Shown here: one piece after another, positions 61,661 to 64,000 of the stretch
Numbering within the stretch: position 1 is the stretch's first letter
Layout: every line of letters starts with the position of its first letter
Assembly: GCA_023238725.1 (NCBI GenBank)
Contig: CM041531.1
Span: 20,678,643 to 20,742,642 of the forward strand
From: Scortum barcoo
Lineage: Eukaryota > Chordata > Actinopteri > Centrarchiformes > Terapontidae
DNA: 64,000 nucleotides
Reading direction: 5' to 3'
Translations under genes and position numbers: made by a program
The notes under the pieces: model-generated
The model's database searches: none
Told to the model about the DNA's origin: nothing
What the model saw: the letters and a program-made list of their open reading frames with translations, nothing else

Positions 61661-64000
61661 TGCCAAAATCCAAACTGGAGAAGCTTTGAGTTGATTAAAA
61701 TGTTAAAATGCTCATTTGAGTTGCCCGCAGTTATTCATGTGCACTCAAGACATTTAAGCTTTACAGGCAGTAGCGAGTGATTTGCAGCCTTTGCTTTGCC
61801 CCGGATGTAGCCTCTCAGGGAACATTCAAGCTGCCCTACCTTCTTGGTGGAAGTGGTTTGAGCTGAAGGAGACTGCAGAAACTGTCAGGGCTGAAAAAAG
61901 TCCACAAACCCCTCTGCATTTTCGAGAATGAAACGAAACATTATTTATCGACTTTACTGGGCCATCATTGACATTGGAAATGGAAATTGATAGGGAAAAG
62001 TTTTGTCCAACAAATCTTTTCTAACACAACAATGTTTATCCAGAATTATCAGGTGTCTATCAAGTAAATAATTGGTTTTGTGCTTTATAATGTAACACAA
62101 TATTAAATGTAATAATAATTTTATATGTGCCAGTGGATATAAATTTATATAAATGAAAACAAAGACATATATATTATTTGTATCTACTTTATCTTGTTAG
62201 TTTTCATGAACCTCTGATTTCTTTGTGTTAGTTGATGAAACAGTTACCCTGCTAACATAATGCTGTAGCAGCATGACACTGTCAAAACACTGACCAGACT
62301 CCCTTCCTGAAAACTGAATAACATAATGAAGGACCTTTAAATCAAAGTGTACAAGAAACAAAGCTTGCATTACCTCTGCAGCAGCATTCTTACTATCTTA
62401 CTTTATAATGTTCATTATAAGCATACTGCCATGTCTTCTGTACAGAAGACAGACAGCGTTTACTCCGACATCAAAATAGTTTTTGACAAATATCTGTGAT
62501 CTTCAACAAGTAATCTCCACATAAAAGGGAAATAATTACACAGGCAGCAAGTCATGTTTTCCTTCTCACGTTGTGAGCTACACCAAGCTCTCTCACTTGA
62601 GGCTGATGTCAGAAACTCCAGTATGAATTTAAATGTAAAAAATAGATAAGACTCTCACACAAAAATACTTCTGTTAACTGCGCATAACATGAAAAATCAC
62701 ATTGTGTTATCGCTTCTTACTGTTTGTCGCACAGGCACCGATTTCAGAGATTTCCTGTGTTTTATCAATGTTTGGTGGTGGGAACAGTGTGGCAGTTTTT
62801 GCATCAGTCATACGTGGTTGTTTCGAGGGCCACCAGGCCGTTGCTATGGTGTGTCAATTTCTGACACAAGCCCGCACTACCAATGAGGAAATAATCTCTG
62901 TAGCCATGGCAACAGACTGTCACAGCTTGTAAACAAGATGTGTGATGTGAGCTCACTCCACCCCACTGAGGGTGCACTATTTGGCAGGAGATTGATCTGT
63001 TTTACTGCGAAAGATGACACTGGCAAGAAGATAATAAAAGAGACATTTTCAAATTTACTTCATCTTTAATTGAAATTTTTGTCCACTTTTTAAAAGAAAC
63101 ATTGAGCATCATTGTATACACATCTGAGCAGATGTTTCCAATTATTTTTTGGCAAGAAAAAAAGTTATTGTTATTGTGACAATGGAATATAATAGTAATT
63201 TATGATTCATGAGCACACTGTACAGTTTACACTCAGGCACTACTGTTGCACTATGTAGGACACTTTCCACCAAAGACCAAAAAATCCACAGTCTGTGAGT
63301 GCTGTTTTGGGTTTTGTTTATTTCGTCCTTAAACGCATCACATGGTTAAGTCAGAATGGGTCTTATCTGTGCTGGCCAGCTGAAGAGATTGAAGCCTGTG
63401 TCCAACGGGTATCACTTTGTGGTTTTTAGCTATCAGCTCTCAATGCATGTGGAAAAAAATTGGTCATGCTACTGCTGGTGCTGCAAGAATATTCAACCTA
63501 TTCAAAGCACTGCCATCATTTTTAATAGTTGAACATTTTAAAATTGGACAGGTGATTTGTGCAGCAGGGAAGATCCTTGACTTGTTTCTTGGATAACAAC
63601 AGCGTGCTTACACAGTTTGAAGGAAAGGGAAGCTTAGCTATTATTAAGAGACACACCTTATGGTAATGGACAGTTATGGCTCATGAGCTGGTTCATTTGA
63701 TGGACAGCAGGTATCGATGGCTTTATTTACTCAGAGAACCTGAGAAAGATGCTGTTTCTCTTTGTGAAAGCCCTTTCTTTTTGCTGGCATTATCTTGAAT
63801 CTGGACATTGCTACTGTTATAAATGAAGAGCTTGTTGCTCTGATAAGAGACTGTCCCACTGCCACTGGCAGGAGAATGGGCTTTGTCTCTGATCGATCTT
63901 CACAGTATGGAGACCTCCGACGTGACATTGGCACCCCCTGAATTTGCCTGATTGATCACTCCCCGGTGATAACAATACATTTTCTTCAACACCTTATAAC
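61661..64000. other. Non-coding to the window end
   Basis: AT-rich DNA at 62040-62220, then unique-looking sequence. The segment 63650-63950 is repeat-free and mixed in composition, like conserved non-coding DNA. Open frames there carry no recognisable domain. No gene is called. Confidence 0.45.

Noticed and set aside
1..64000. tRNA, rRNA, known miRNA, CRISPR array
   Set aside because: No tRNA B-box in a cloverleaf context, no familiar conserved miRNA seed in a hairpin and no regularly spaced direct repeats were found by reading.

Overview
The window reads as non-coding vertebrate nuclear DNA, most likely from a spiny-rayed (percomorph) teleost. It is AT-leaning, with no operon-like gene packing and no ORF I can tie to a known host protein. 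Its dispersed repeats are typical of teleosts: a decayed Rex3/RTE-like LINE, the 3' end of an L2/CR1-like LINE, a short Tc1/mariner deletion derivative with near-perfect inverted repeats, two possible LTRs, LINE-type 3' tails, and at least five copies of an interspersed repeat I associate with percomorph genomes. Family names come from memory of typical sequences. No database search was run.

Layout. 1-14 kb: unique-looking DNA with one copy of the percomorph repeat (3.46-3.75 kb), a long (CA)n microsatellite (6.07 kb), a degenerate TG-rich tract (6.8-7.4 kb) and one weak exon-like segment (10.5 kb). 14-16 kb: a block that looks regulatory, with four POU octamers in 2 kb. 19.3-20.3 kb: the Rex3-like and L2-like remnants meet tail to tail. 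23-33.6 kb: microsatellites, homopolymers and unique sequence. 33.6-38.3 kb: repeat-rich, with two copies of the percomorph repeat, a possible solo LTR at 34.3-35.0 kb, a homeodomain-site cluster at 36.7-36.9 kb and the Tc1-type MITE at 38.0-38.3 kb. 39.8-40.1 kb: the best exon-shaped segment, minus strand. 41-56 kb: AT-rich DNA with LINE tails and decayed repeats. 57.65-57.97 kb: a possible minus-strand LTR. 59.88-60.44 kb: seven GATA-factor motifs in about 550 bp, the strongest regulatory-looking signal I found. The rest, to 64 kb, is unique-looking.

The most economical reading is a gene desert, a large intron or a regulatory landscape of an unidentified gene. Most ORFs of 60-140 codons are what chance gives in 64 kb; several lie in TG/CA-rich DNA or in repeats. 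I found no tRNA, rRNA, recognisable miRNA, CRISPR array or prokaryotic feature. No new coding system is evident. The items most worth testing are the GATA cluster, the octamer-rich block, the exon-shaped segments and the two possible LTRs.
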